DNA from: Streptomyces sp. DH41
GTDB lineage: Bacteria; Actinomycetota; Actinomycetes; Streptomycetales; Streptomycetaceae
Direction of reading: 5' to 3'
Assembly: GCF_029813785.1 (NCBI RefSeq)
Contig: NZ_JARVKY010000041.1
Location: 1 to 42,772 of the forward strand
Length of the DNA stretch: 42,772 bases
Positions 6,657-13,725 of this stretch are shown here, piece by piece; position 1 is the first letter of the stretch; every line of letters begins with the position of its first letter. The position numbers and the translations under genes are program-made. The notes under the pieces are model-generated. The model did not search any database and was not told the origin of the DNA. It saw only the letters and a list, made by a program, of their open reading frames with translations.

Positions 6657-8309
6657 ATGGTGAGCACCCCTGTGCGCGACGCCGCCCCCGAACCGGCGCT
6701 GGATGAGGACGGCCGCCCGTACGCGAACGGCTTCCGGCCGGCGGTGCTGGAGTGGGACGGCTGGACGTGCGCCGACTGCATCGTCTGCGGCACCGGCACC
6801 GAGTGCGCCGACTGCCAGGCCTGCACCGACTTCGCCTTCCCCTACCCGCCGCACTGGGCCCGGCCGTGGGCCGAGGGCGACCCGGAGCGCGGTATCGAGA
6901 TCTTCGGCGGCCCGGGCGGCATGTCCGCCGGTCGCAACCTGGTCGACAACGGCGGCGACTGGGTGCTGATCGAGTGGAACCGCGACGCCGCGGCGACCGC
7001 CCGGGCCGCCGGTCACTGGGTGGTCGAGGCCGACGTCCGCACGCTCGACCCCCGCCACCCGGCCCTGCGGGGCGTGCGCCGCTTCCACGGTTCCCCGCCC
7101 TGTCAGACCCTCTCCGGCGCGGGCAAGCGCGCCGCGTGGAACGCCGCCGAGGTCGCCGAACTCCAGTCGGTTATGTGGCAGGCCAGCGAGGCCTTCGGCT
7201 TCCTGGAGGTGGACGACCTGTGCAGCCTCTACGGCGGCCCCCACGGCTACTTCGGTGACGTCCTGGACGGCATGGAGGACCACCCCGACGCCGACGGCTG
7301 GGGCGAGCTGTGCGGCGGCGGCCACCTGCCCCCCTGCATGAGCCCCGAGGACTTCCGGAAGTGGGCGGCCAGCGCCGTGAGCGACGAACGTACGGCGCTC
7401 ATGGCCGAGATGCTGATCTGGCCGATGTGCCTGGTCCAGATCGGCGCCCCGCTGATCTCCATCACGATGGAGCAGAGCGCGAACCTGCTCAAGCAGTCCC
7501 CGGCCCTGGCCGAGGCGATCCAGTCGGAGATCACCAGCGTCGAGGGCTTCGGGTGGGCATGGTGCTCGTGGCAGGTCGCCGACGCCGCCGACTTCGGCGC
7601 GGCCACCCACCGCGAGCGCGCGTGGATGGTCGCCACCCGCTACAAGTGGCCCCGCTACGCGGACCACGTGGACGGCGACGAGGCGGCCCGCGCGATGTGG
7701 GCGCACGTCCTCAAGCGCACCGGCGCCCTGCCCGACTGGACGCCGGATCTCGACCGCCGGATCGACCCCTACCAGGGCCGCCCCGCCCTACCGAAGGTGA
7801 CCGTCGCGACCGCGCTCAACCTCCCGGAAGACTGGTGGGCCGACACCCGAGGCAAGCGCGGCATCAACCCGGAGACTGGCAAGCCCAAGGGAGGCGGATC
7901 GTTCCCGCTCAACGACGTCGGCCCGTGCGTCACCGCCCCCTGGTACGGCATCAAGTTCCGCCCCGCGCACGTCCCCCAGGGCGAGGGCACCCACACCATC
8001 ACCCTCCCCGAACTCGGCGCCCTGGTCGGCTTCCGCCGGGACTACCCGTGGACCTACATCCCGCCCCGCAAGAACGCCCGCGGCGTACGGAACATCGCCC
8101 AGATGATCGCCGACCCGGTGAGCCCCTTCATCGGCGCCGCCGTCTCCGCCGCCGTCCAGGGTGAGGACTGGTACGAGCCGACGGCCACCTACCAGGCCAC
8201 GCTCTACCGACTGGACGAGCAGGCCGCCGACACCGACCCGGCTGCACTGCCCGCCCCGCGCACCGAAGACCGGGCGATCGAGCAACTGGAGCTGTTCCCC
8301 GCAGCCTGA
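6657..8309 (+). CDS. Atypical C5-cytosine DNA methyltransferase
   Basis: A 550-residue enzyme that should transfer a methyl group to cytosine C5 in DNA. Motif I is FGGPGG (83-88), motif IV is SPPCQ with catalytic C149, motif VIII is THRERAW (317-323), and the end shows a motif X-like stretch (RNIAQMIADPVSPFIGAAV). Motif VI, normally ENV, reads M271-E272-Q273. Before motif I lies a cysteine cluster with six Cys (CADCIVCGTGTECADCQAC), possibly zinc-binding, which is unusual. A long insert (about residues 160-240) separates motifs IV and VI. The ATG at 6657 follows AAGGA by 5 bases; GTG 6660 is also possible. No restriction endonuclease is adjacent, so it may be an orphan or protective methylase, or a modified relative with another activity. 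Confidence 0.85.
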   Translation: MVSTPVRDAAPEPALDEDGRPYANGFRPAVLEWDGWTCADCIVCGTGTECADCQACTDFAFPYPPHWARPWAEGDPERGIEIFGGPGGMSAGRNLVDNGGDWVLIEWNRDAAATARAAGHWVVEADVRTLDPRHPALRGVRRFHGSPPCQTLSGAGKRAAWNAAEVAELQSVMWQASEAFGFLEVDDLCSLYGGPHGYFGDVLDGMEDHPDADGWGELCGGGHLPPCMSPEDFRKWAASAVSDERTALMAEMLIWPMCLVQIGAPLISITMEQSANLLKQSPALAEAIQSEITSVEGFGWAWCSWQVADAADFGAATHRERAWMVATRYKWPRYADHVDGDEAARAMWAHVLKRTGALPDWTPDLDRRIDPYQGRPALPKVTVATALNLPEDWWADTRGKRGINPETGKPKGGGSFPLNDVGPCVTAPWYGIKFRPAHVPQGEGTHTITLPELGALVGFRRDYPWTYIPPRKNARGVRNIAQMIADPVSPFIGAAVSAAVQGEDWYEPTATYQATLYRLDEQAADTDPAALPAPRTEDRAIEQLELFPAA

Positions 8310-8325
8310 CCCACCCTCACGACGA

Positions 8326-8366
8326 AGCCCCGGCGGGCCACTGAAGATCAGTGGCCCGCCGGGGCT
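8326..8366 (+). terminator. Terminator after methyltransferase
   Basis: A perfect 19-bp GC-rich stem (8326-8344 with 8348-8366) just after the methyltransferase stop, followed by TTCC but no long T tract, as is usual in Streptomyces. Confidence 0.8.
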
Positions 8367-8462
8367 TTCCGGTCCCCTTCGGGTACTCGACCCGGAGACC
8401 GGTGTCCCCGGATGCTCGCGCACCGGTACCGTCCTGAGTGCGACGTCAGAACGGAGTCCATC

Positions 8463-9689
8463 ATGGCGCACGACGCTGAAAATGGCTCGCCCCAAACGTT
8501 CGGCCAACGGGTCCGACGCGAACGCGAGCGGAAAGGCCAGACGCGACCGGTGCTCGCCGGTCTGGTCGGCCGCAGCACGGAATGGGTCAAGGCGATCGAG
8601 AACGACCGACTCGGCATGCCACGCCTGCCGCTACTTCTGCGCCTCGCGGAGGCGCTCGGCGTGGACGACCTCGCCGCCCTCACCGGCGACGAACGCATTG
8701 CGGCCGCCACCTACACCAAGGCCGCCCACCCCGCACTGCTGCGGGTGAAGGAGTCCCTGACGACCTACGACCTGCTCAGCCGGGACGAGGAGCCCGCGCC
8801 GGCCGCAGCGCTCGCCACCCGGGTACAGAACGCGTGGCAGGCCTGGCACGGTTTCGGCGACCACCGCAGCCGTGTCGCCAACGTGCTGCCTGCCCTGCTC
8901 GCCGACCTCCGGCACGCGGCCCGCACCCACGAGGGCGCCGACCGGCGCCGGTCCCAGGTGCTGCTCGCGCAGGGCTACCACCTGGCCCAGCTCTACCTGA
9001 GTTTCCAGCCCGCGCCCGAGCTGGTGATGCTCACCGGCGACCGGTCCATGACGATGGCTCAGGATGCCGACAGCCCACGCGCCATGGCCGCATCTGCGTG
9101 GTACCTCAGCCACGTCTTCCGCGACGCTGGAGAGCGGCACGAGGCGCGCGTCGACCTGGCCATGAAGTCACTCCGGCTGCTCGACCCGGAACGCGGACCG
9201 GAGGACATCGCGCTCGGCGGACTGCTGCACCTGGCCGCCGCCCTGTCGTTCGCGAAGGTCGGCCAGAAGGGCAACGCCGAGCGGCACTGGGACCGCGCCG
9301 ACGCCGCCGCCAAGCGACTCGGCGACGGGTACGTGCACCCGTGGCTGATGTTCGGCCGGGGCATGGTCGACGCTTACGCGATCACCATGAACAACGACCT
9401 CGTGCGGTCCGGCGCGGCGGTCGACGCGGCCACGCACATCGACCTCGGCTCGATGCAGAGCGCCACCCGCCGCAGCTTCCACATCATCGAGACGGCCCGC
9501 GCCTACAGCCTCGCGGGCGAGTCGGTGGCAGTGGTGCACCTGCTGAAGAAGGCCTACGAAGCGAGCCCCGAGACCGCCGCCTACAACCTGTTCGCACGCG
9601 GTACGGCGGCGGAACTGGCGGAGAGCGGCAACGCGATCATCCGGGACGACGCCCGCGGCCTCGCGCGTCAACTCGGCGTGGCCGCCTAG
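8463..9689 (+). CDS. XRE-family regulator with helical-repeat C-terminus
   Basis: A 408-residue protein. Residues 13-70 form an XRE-type helix-turn-helix (FGQRVRRERERKGQTRPVLAGLVGRSTEWVKAIEND, then LPLLLRLAEALGV). The rest is all-helical with TPR-like periodicity, as in Streptomyces regulators whose C-terminal repeats sense a peptide or partner protein. The ATG at 8463 has GGAG at 8453-8456. It stands between a strong terminator and a palindrome/hairpin pair, followed by an anti-sigma-like ATPase gene, an arrangement common for developmental regulators of the WhiJ/AbaA kind in Streptomyces. It probably binds the palindromes at 9689-9746; this is inference. Confidence 0.85.
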   Translation: MAHDAENGSPQTFGQRVRRERERKGQTRPVLAGLVGRSTEWVKAIENDRLGMPRLPLLLRLAEALGVDDLAALTGDERIAAATYTKAAHPALLRVKESLTTYDLLSRDEEPAPAAALATRVQNAWQAWHGFGDHRSRVANVLPALLADLRHAARTHEGADRRRSQVLLAQGYHLAQLYLSFQPAPELVMLTGDRSMTMAQDADSPRAMAASAWYLSHVFRDAGERHEARVDLAMKSLRLLDPERGPEDIALGGLLHLAAALSFAKVGQKGNAERHWDRADAAAKRLGDGYVHPWLMFGRGMVDAYAITMNNDLVRSGAAVDAATHIDLGSMQSATRRSFHIIETARAYSLAGESVAVVHLLKKAYEASPETAAYNLFARGTAAELAESGNAIIRDDARGLARQLGVAA

Positions 9690-9707
9690 GGGTACAACTT
9701 GTACCCC
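9689..9707. promoter_or_regulatory. 19-bp palindromic operator
   Basis: GGGGTACAA-C-TTGTACCCC is a perfect palindrome with one central base that starts on the last base of the XRE gene's stop codon. The core GTACA..TGTAC is partly echoed by TGTACCTGT in the loop of the next hairpin. Its position before the ATPase gene fits an operator for the adjacent XRE regulator. Confidence 0.6.
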
Positions 9708-9713
9708 TCCGCA

Positions 9714-9746
9714 AGGGGGTAGCGACTGTACCTGTCGCTACCCCCT
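9714..9746 (+). terminator. Hairpin, terminator or attenuator
   Basis: A perfect 13-bp stem (AGGGGGTAGCGAC at 9714-9726 with 9734-9746) and a 7-base loop, followed by CCGGCTTTT. It may end the XRE transcript or, with the preceding palindrome, control read-through into the ATPase gene. Confidence 0.6.
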
Positions 9747-9794
9747 CCGGCTTTTACGGTCGTGTCTCGACCATCCGCTACCCGAGGTCTGGCG

Positions 9795-10232
9795 ATGACG
9801 ACCGGCATGACCACGAAGCCCCGCGCGTCGGGATATCCCGGCTACAGCGAGACGATGACGCGTACGCCCGAGACGGTGGAGAAGGCGCGACGCTTAACGC
9901 GTGTGGCCCTGTGCGCCTGGAACCTGGACGACGCGGAGGACAGCGCCGCACTGCTGATGTCGGAACTGTTCGCCAACGCCGTCCGGCACGCTCGCGGTGA
10001 GTCCGTCCGAGTCATCATCGACCGCCCCGAGGCCGACCGGATCTACGTGGCCGTGGTCGACCGCGCGCCCCGCCATGTGCCGGTGCTGCGAGAGGCGGCG
10101 CCGGACGACATCAACGGCCGCGGACTGGCGTTGGTCGACGAGATGGCGGACCGGTGGGGATACGACCTGATGGGCTCTGGACGCGTCCCGTGGGGCAAGC
10201 GTGTCTGGGCAGAGATGAAGGTGGCGCGATGA
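9795..10232 (+). CDS. Anti-sigma-type histidine-kinase-like ATPase
   Basis: A 145-residue single-domain protein of the GHKL (HATPase_c, RsbW/SpoIIAB-like) family. The N-box is MSELFANAVRHA, the G1-like box is VVDRAPRH and the G2 box is NGRGLALVDEMADRWG. Such proteins bind ATP and hold a sigma factor or another regulator, or phosphorylate an anti-sigma antagonist. The ATG at 9795 has GAGG about 8 bases upstream; an in-frame ATG at 9807 is an alternative. It overlaps the next gene by ATGA and follows the XRE gene, so the three probably form one regulatory unit. No sigma factor gene is seen nearby. Confidence 0.85.
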   Translation: MTTGMTTKPRASGYPGYSETMTRTPETVEKARRLTRVALCAWNLDDAEDSAALLMSELFANAVRHARGESVRVIIDRPEADRIYVAVVDRAPRHVPVLREAAPDDINGRGLALVDEMADRWGYDLMGSGRVPWGKRVWAEMKVAR

Positions 10233-10435
10233 GCGAGACCAACACCAACACACTGCCGTCGGTCGGCGACGAGGTGGTGGAGGGAAAGACCCGGGCCGTC
10301 GTGACCGACGTGCGCGGCGGTGTCGTCTGGCTCCGGCACCTGACGGGCGGCACTACGGAGTGGCCGGCGGAAGACCCGAGGCGGCTGAAGATCAGGCGGA
10401 CGCGCGCCGAGATGATCGAGGCGGGAGACCTGTGA
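10229..10435 (+). CDS. Small hypothetical protein
   Basis: A 68-residue protein whose ATG overlaps the stop of the ATPase gene (ATGA), implying translational coupling. The composition suggests a small beta-rich fold (SVGDEVVEGKTRAVVTDVRGGVVWLRHL), somewhat like the SH3-like proteins often encoded after such regulators, followed by a charged helix (RRTRAEMIEAGDL). It has no catalytic residues or membrane segment. Its function is unknown; the context suggests a role with the upstream ATPase and XRE regulator. Confidence 0.75.
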   Translation: MSETNTNTLPSVGDEVVEGKTRAVVTDVRGGVVWLRHLTGGTTEWPAEDPRRLKIRRTRAEMIEAGDL

Positions 10436-10514
10436 GGTCCCGTCCCAGCAGCGGGCCGTAGCCCGCACTCGAACCCCGCTGCCCGCGCCACCCCCGTCGC
10501 GGGCAGCGGCCGGA

Positions 10515-10560
10515 AGCGGCGCCCCGGAACCCCACCCGTGAAGGGTTCCGGGGCGCCGCT
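10515..10560 (+). terminator. Terminator after XRE/ATPase unit
   Basis: A perfect 18-bp stem (AGCGGCGCCCCGGAACCC at 10515-10532 with 10543-10560) and a 10-base loop, 80 bases after the last gene of the unit. Confidence 0.8.
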
Positions 10561-10832
10561 GTGTTCCAGTTTTCTGGAATGATCCGCCCTCCCGGCCGCA
10601 CCCGCACGACGACCCGACACCCCGCCCGAAGCCCGGGGCGCCGACCCTTTTTCCTCCCTCCCCGTGGAGGCCTTTCCCAAGGTCGAGGGACGGAGTGTCA
10701 AGGTGGAGCGCCCGCACCGCAGGCGCGTCCGTGAGGAACGAGCGGACGGGGCGAGGAGCGGACGTACGACCTTGACGCGGAGGAGTCCGGCCGGACACTG
10801 GAGAGGCCGGGGAGGGATGCGTGCACAACGCG
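10561..10832. other. Non-coding stretch with inverted repeats
   Basis: No gene supported. It contains TTCCAG-TTTT-CTGGAA (10564-10579) right after the terminator, and a widely spaced inverted repeat GTCAAGGT (10697-10704) / ACCTTGAC (10769-10776). TTGACA on the minus strand at 10696-10701 looks like a -35 box, but no -10 box follows at the right distance. Confidence 0.4.
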
Positions 10833-10857
10833 AAGGGCCCCGCACAGCGGGGCCCTT
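10833..10857 (-). terminator. Terminator of minus-strand coiled-coil gene
   Basis: A perfect 11-bp stem AAGGGCCCCGC/GCGGGGCCCTT with a 3-base loop, 20 bases beyond the stop of the minus-strand gene. Confidence 0.75.
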
Positions 10858-10876
10858 GTATGTTCGTTCGTCACGG

Positions 10877-11269
10877 TCAGGCGGAGACGCTCCCAGCGCC
10901 CGCCGCAGCAGTCTCGCCGCTGCCTTCCTGCCCGGGGATCGCAGCCGCCGGCGAGGGCCCCGAAGGCTCCGGCGCGGAGGCCTCCGGTGCCTTCCTCGCG
11001 GCCTCCCTCTTCGCCGTCGACCGTCGACCCCGCGGACGACCCTTCGGACGCTTCGCCGGTTCCTCGGCGCCGATCGCCGTCAGCTCCTCCGCGGTCCAGC
11101 CCGCCGCCTCCGCCGCGACGAAGGCCTCCGCGTACGGCGCGTCCAGCTCTGCCAACTGCCGCTGAAGTTCCTCGCGCTTTCCCAGGATCTCCGCCAGCGG
11201 CTCGAAGGCCTTCTCGCGCGCCGCCTGGGCTTCCCTCATCTTCTGCATGAAGTCGTGTGCACTCGCCAT
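10877..11269 (-). CDS. Coiled-coil protein with AT-hook-like basic motif
   Basis: A 130-residue protein starting at the ATG at 11269 (MASAHDFMQKMREAQ). Residues 5-50 form a helical coiled coil (REKAFEPLAEILGKREELQRQLAELDAPY), followed by AGWTAEELTAIG and a basic segment KRPKGRPRGRR that looks like an AT-hook. The tail is Ala/Pro/Ser/Glu-rich and disordered. It is transcribed away from the mobC-relaxase genes across the candidate transfer origin, so it may be an accessory relaxosome or regulatory protein that binds DNA there. The longer open frame upstream overlaps that region and is not used. I do not recognise a named family. Confidence 0.72.
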   Translation of the reverse strand: MASAHDFMQKMREAQAAREKAFEPLAEILGKREELQRQLAELDAPYAEAFVAAEAAGWTAEELTAIGAEEPAKRPKGRPRGRRSTAKREAARKAPEASAPEPSGPSPAAAIPGQEGSGETAAAGAGSVSA

Positions 11270-11369
11270 GCCGTGATCGTACTGGCACGACTCGGACGGC
11301 GGCCGCGCGGGCGGGCCCGTCACCGCAGGCCGCAGGGGTTTTTGACGGGTGACCATGTGCACGGTGTGC

Positions 11370-11426
11370 GCTTCCGGATGGCATCAGCTACCGGAAGCAA
11401 GGTAGTGCTTACTGGGCCCAGTAAGC
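11370..11426. other. Candidate oriT / operator region
   Basis: Between the divergent coiled-coil and mobC genes lie an inverted repeat GCTTCCGG (11370-11377) / CCGGAAGC (11391-11398) with a 13-base loop and, 8 bases later, the perfect 20-bp palindrome GCTTACTGGGCCCAGTAAGC (11407-11426). Both begin with GCTT. Origins of transfer usually sit just upstream of mobC/relaxase genes and carry such repeats next to the nick site. A repressor operator is the alternative. The nick site cannot be identified by eye. Confidence 0.5.
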
Positions 11427-11453
11427 GGCATCCCCGGGCGCCCCTCCATTAGG

Positions 11454-11948
11454 GTGGCGGCCGGTGATCATGGGTCCGAGCACGGACCCGGGGGAAGATC
11501 GGAAAGGGCTGTGGTGGCAGAGCCAGCAGCGGATGAGACACGTCAACGCCCCGCTGCGCGGAGACGCGAGCGCGAGGCCGGCGGCACTCGCGAGACACGC
11601 ATCAAGGTGTCCTACAACGACGACGAACACGCGATCGTGAAAGCGGCTGCTGAGCGCGAGCGTCAGGCAACAGCGTCCTGGATCGGACGTGTCTCCCTGG
11701 ACGTCGCCGAGGAGATCGTCGTGCCCACGCCGGTCAACGCCAAGGCGGTGGTCGCAGAGCTGATCGATGCGCGGAAGCAGCTCAGGAGGATCGGAGTCAA
11801 CTACAACCAGATCGCGAAGGTGCTGAACTCCGACGGAGTCGTGACCGACCCAGAGATGCTCGCGGTACACCGAGCGCTGCTGATGGCGATCCGGCGCCTG
11901 GACGAGGCCACGCTCCAGGTGATGAGAGAGAGGAAGGAACGGGGGTGA
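11454..11948 (+). CDS. MobC-like relaxosome protein
   Basis: A 164-residue protein (GTG start at 11454; GTG codons at 11511/11514 are alternatives that would give about 145 residues). After a disordered charged N-terminus it has a ribbon-helix-helix-like part (TRETRIKVSYNDDEHAIVKAAAERERQATASWIGRVSLD) and then the MobC signature region (LIDARKQLRRIGVNYNQIAKVLN). MobC proteins bind oriT and help the relaxase melt and nick the DNA. It overlaps the relaxase gene by GTGA, which strengthens the assignment. The start is uncertain because no strong ribosome binding site is present. Confidence 0.82.
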   Translation: MAAGDHGSEHGPGGRSERAVVAEPAADETRQRPAARRREREAGGTRETRIKVSYNDDEHAIVKAAAERERQATASWIGRVSLDVAEEIVVPTPVNAKAVVAELIDARKQLRRIGVNYNQIAKVLNSDGVVTDPEMLAVHRALLMAIRRLDEATLQVMRERKERG

Positions 11949-13711
11949 TTCCCGAGAAGCTGGACGAGGGCAGCGACACCTACGGCTTGCTGCACTACCT
12001 CTACGGGCCGGGGCGGCGCGACGAGCACACGGACCCACACATGGTGGGAGCGTGGGACCAGTACGTCGATGACCCGGCTCGGTCGCCGGAGATGACGATC
12101 TCGGATCTCGCCCTGCTCTTGGACGCCCCCGTCTTCGCGATGCGGGGGAAGAAGCCGAAGCTGCACGTGTACCACGTGGCTGTCCGCAACGCCCCCGAGG
12201 ACCGCATCCTCAGTGATGCGGAGTGGGCCGAAGTGGCACGCGAGATGATGCATGCCGCCGGGATCGCTGAGCACGATGACGACGAGGCATGCCGATGGGT
12301 GGCCATCCGGCATGCCGACGACCACATTCACCTCGTGGCCACCAAGGCGCGAGAGGACGGACGGCAGCCGAACCTGCGCCAAGACATCGTGAAGATGCAT
12401 GCTGCGGCTCGCGCTTTCGAGGTGCAGTTCGACCTCCGCCGTCTCAAGCACGGCGACAAGACCGCAGCGCAGTGGCGGAGGGCCGGAGAGCTGGAGAAGG
12501 CAGAGCGCCGCGGCCTGAAGGAAGCGCCGCGCGTGACCCTGCAACGAACGGTTCGCGAGGCGGCAGCGGCGGCAACGAGCGAGGCCGACTTCTTCGCTCG
12601 GCTGACGACATCCGGGCTACGCGTGAAGCAGCGAATTGCCCCGGACGGCAACGTGACCGGCTACTCCGTGGCGATGCCGGGGGACCGCAACCCGGAGCAG
12701 ACGCCGATCTGGTTCTCCGGAGCCCGGCTCGCACCGGACCTGTCCCTGCCCCGAGTGCGCGAGCGGTGGAGCAAGCAGGTTCCGGCGCCCCGCGCCGCGC
12801 CGGCGGAACTGTGGCGGGTGGCCGAGAGTAAGGTACGCGCGGCCGCCGACCAGCTCGGCGCCGAAGGGCTGCACGAGGGGGCGGGGGAGGTGGCCGCGCT
12901 CGGGGACCTGATCGTGGTGGCCGCCGTCATTTCACCGCGTCTGGTCCGCAGGGAAATCAAGGACGCGGCGTACGAGTTCGAGCGGGCCGCCCGGGCGCCC
13001 GGCGACCGAGCACTGGAGAGCCAGGCGCGGACGCTGTATCGGGAGTCGGCACATCTGCTGTCACAGTCAGCGGCTGCGGCGGGCCGCAGCGACGCGGTCG
13101 CCGCGCTCGGATTTTTGCTGGCCCTGGTGACGGCGGTCGAGGCATCTCGCCGCTGGCATCAGGCGCAGGAGCATCGAGCTCAGGCGGAGGCTTCGGGGCG
13201 GGCCGGTCGACTGCTGCGTGAGGCGGTCGAGGTGACCGCCGGCGCGGCTGCTGCCCGGGAATACCAGCCCCGACCCAAGCGAGCGGCTGCACGACCCGGC
13301 GGGCCTCGCCGGACACCATCCGTCTCCGGTGAGCGGCCGATGGCGGGTGTGCTCCAGCAGGCCCTGCCCGAGCAGGCGACTGCGATCCTTGCGGACCCGG
13401 CGTGGCCCGCACTGCGGACGCGCCTGATCGCAGTCGAGAAGACGGGGGAGGACCCGGTCGGGGTGCTCTCCGCAGTCGCGGCCCGGAGGGAGTTGGGCTC
13501 AGCGGACTCGGTCGCCGAAGTGCTTACATGGCGGCTGGACGGGTGGAGTCGTCAGCGCGGTGCGACGGCGGCGGCCACCGGCAGGAGCCCGTCGCCGACG
13601 TCCACGGGCGGCACCGGCCGCACCAGTGGGCCGCGCAAGACGGGGGCGCCCGGACCGGCACGTCGGCCGCCGGGTGACGAGCAGCGCAAGGGCCCGCGAC
13701 GGGCCCGGTGA
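11945..13711 (+). CDS. Relaxase/mobilization nuclease (MOB-P type)
   Basis: A 588-residue relaxase that should nick oriT and stay linked to the transferred strand. The metal-binding three-histidine motif is H123-ADD-H127-I-H129 in RHADDHIHLVA; candidate nucleophile tyrosines are Y13, Y18 and Y20 near the N-terminus (SDTYGLLHYLYG). The nuclease domain covers about residues 1-210; the rest is helical and basic. Near the C-terminus, around W487 (ADPAWPALRTRLIAVEKTGEDP), is a WP repeat that also occurs several times in the protein encoded just downstream. The tail is Pro/Gly/Arg-rich. The GTG start overlaps the mobC stop. Confidence 0.88.
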   Translation: MIPEKLDEGSDTYGLLHYLYGPGRRDEHTDPHMVGAWDQYVDDPARSPEMTISDLALLLDAPVFAMRGKKPKLHVYHVAVRNAPEDRILSDAEWAEVAREMMHAAGIAEHDDDEACRWVAIRHADDHIHLVATKAREDGRQPNLRQDIVKMHAAARAFEVQFDLRRLKHGDKTAAQWRRAGELEKAERRGLKEAPRVTLQRTVREAAAAATSEADFFARLTTSGLRVKQRIAPDGNVTGYSVAMPGDRNPEQTPIWFSGARLAPDLSLPRVRERWSKQVPAPRAAPAELWRVAESKVRAAADQLGAEGLHEGAGEVAALGDLIVVAAVISPRLVRREIKDAAYEFERAARAPGDRALESQARTLYRESAHLLSQSAAAAGRSDAVAALGFLLALVTAVEASRRWHQAQEHRAQAEASGRAGRLLREAVEVTAGAAAAREYQPRPKRAAARPGGPRRTPSVSGERPMAGVLQQALPEQATAILADPAWPALRTRLIAVEKTGEDPVGVLSAVAARRELGSADSVAEVLTWRLDGWSRQRGATAAATGRSPSPTSTGGTGRTSGPRKTGAPGPARRPPGDEQRKGPRRAR

Positions 13712-13725
13712 CGAGGGGAGCAAGC

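Noticed and set aside
10664..11452. 262-codon plus-strand frame opposite the coiled-coil gene
   Set aside because: Arg-rich shadow; it crosses a terminator and the oriT candidate.
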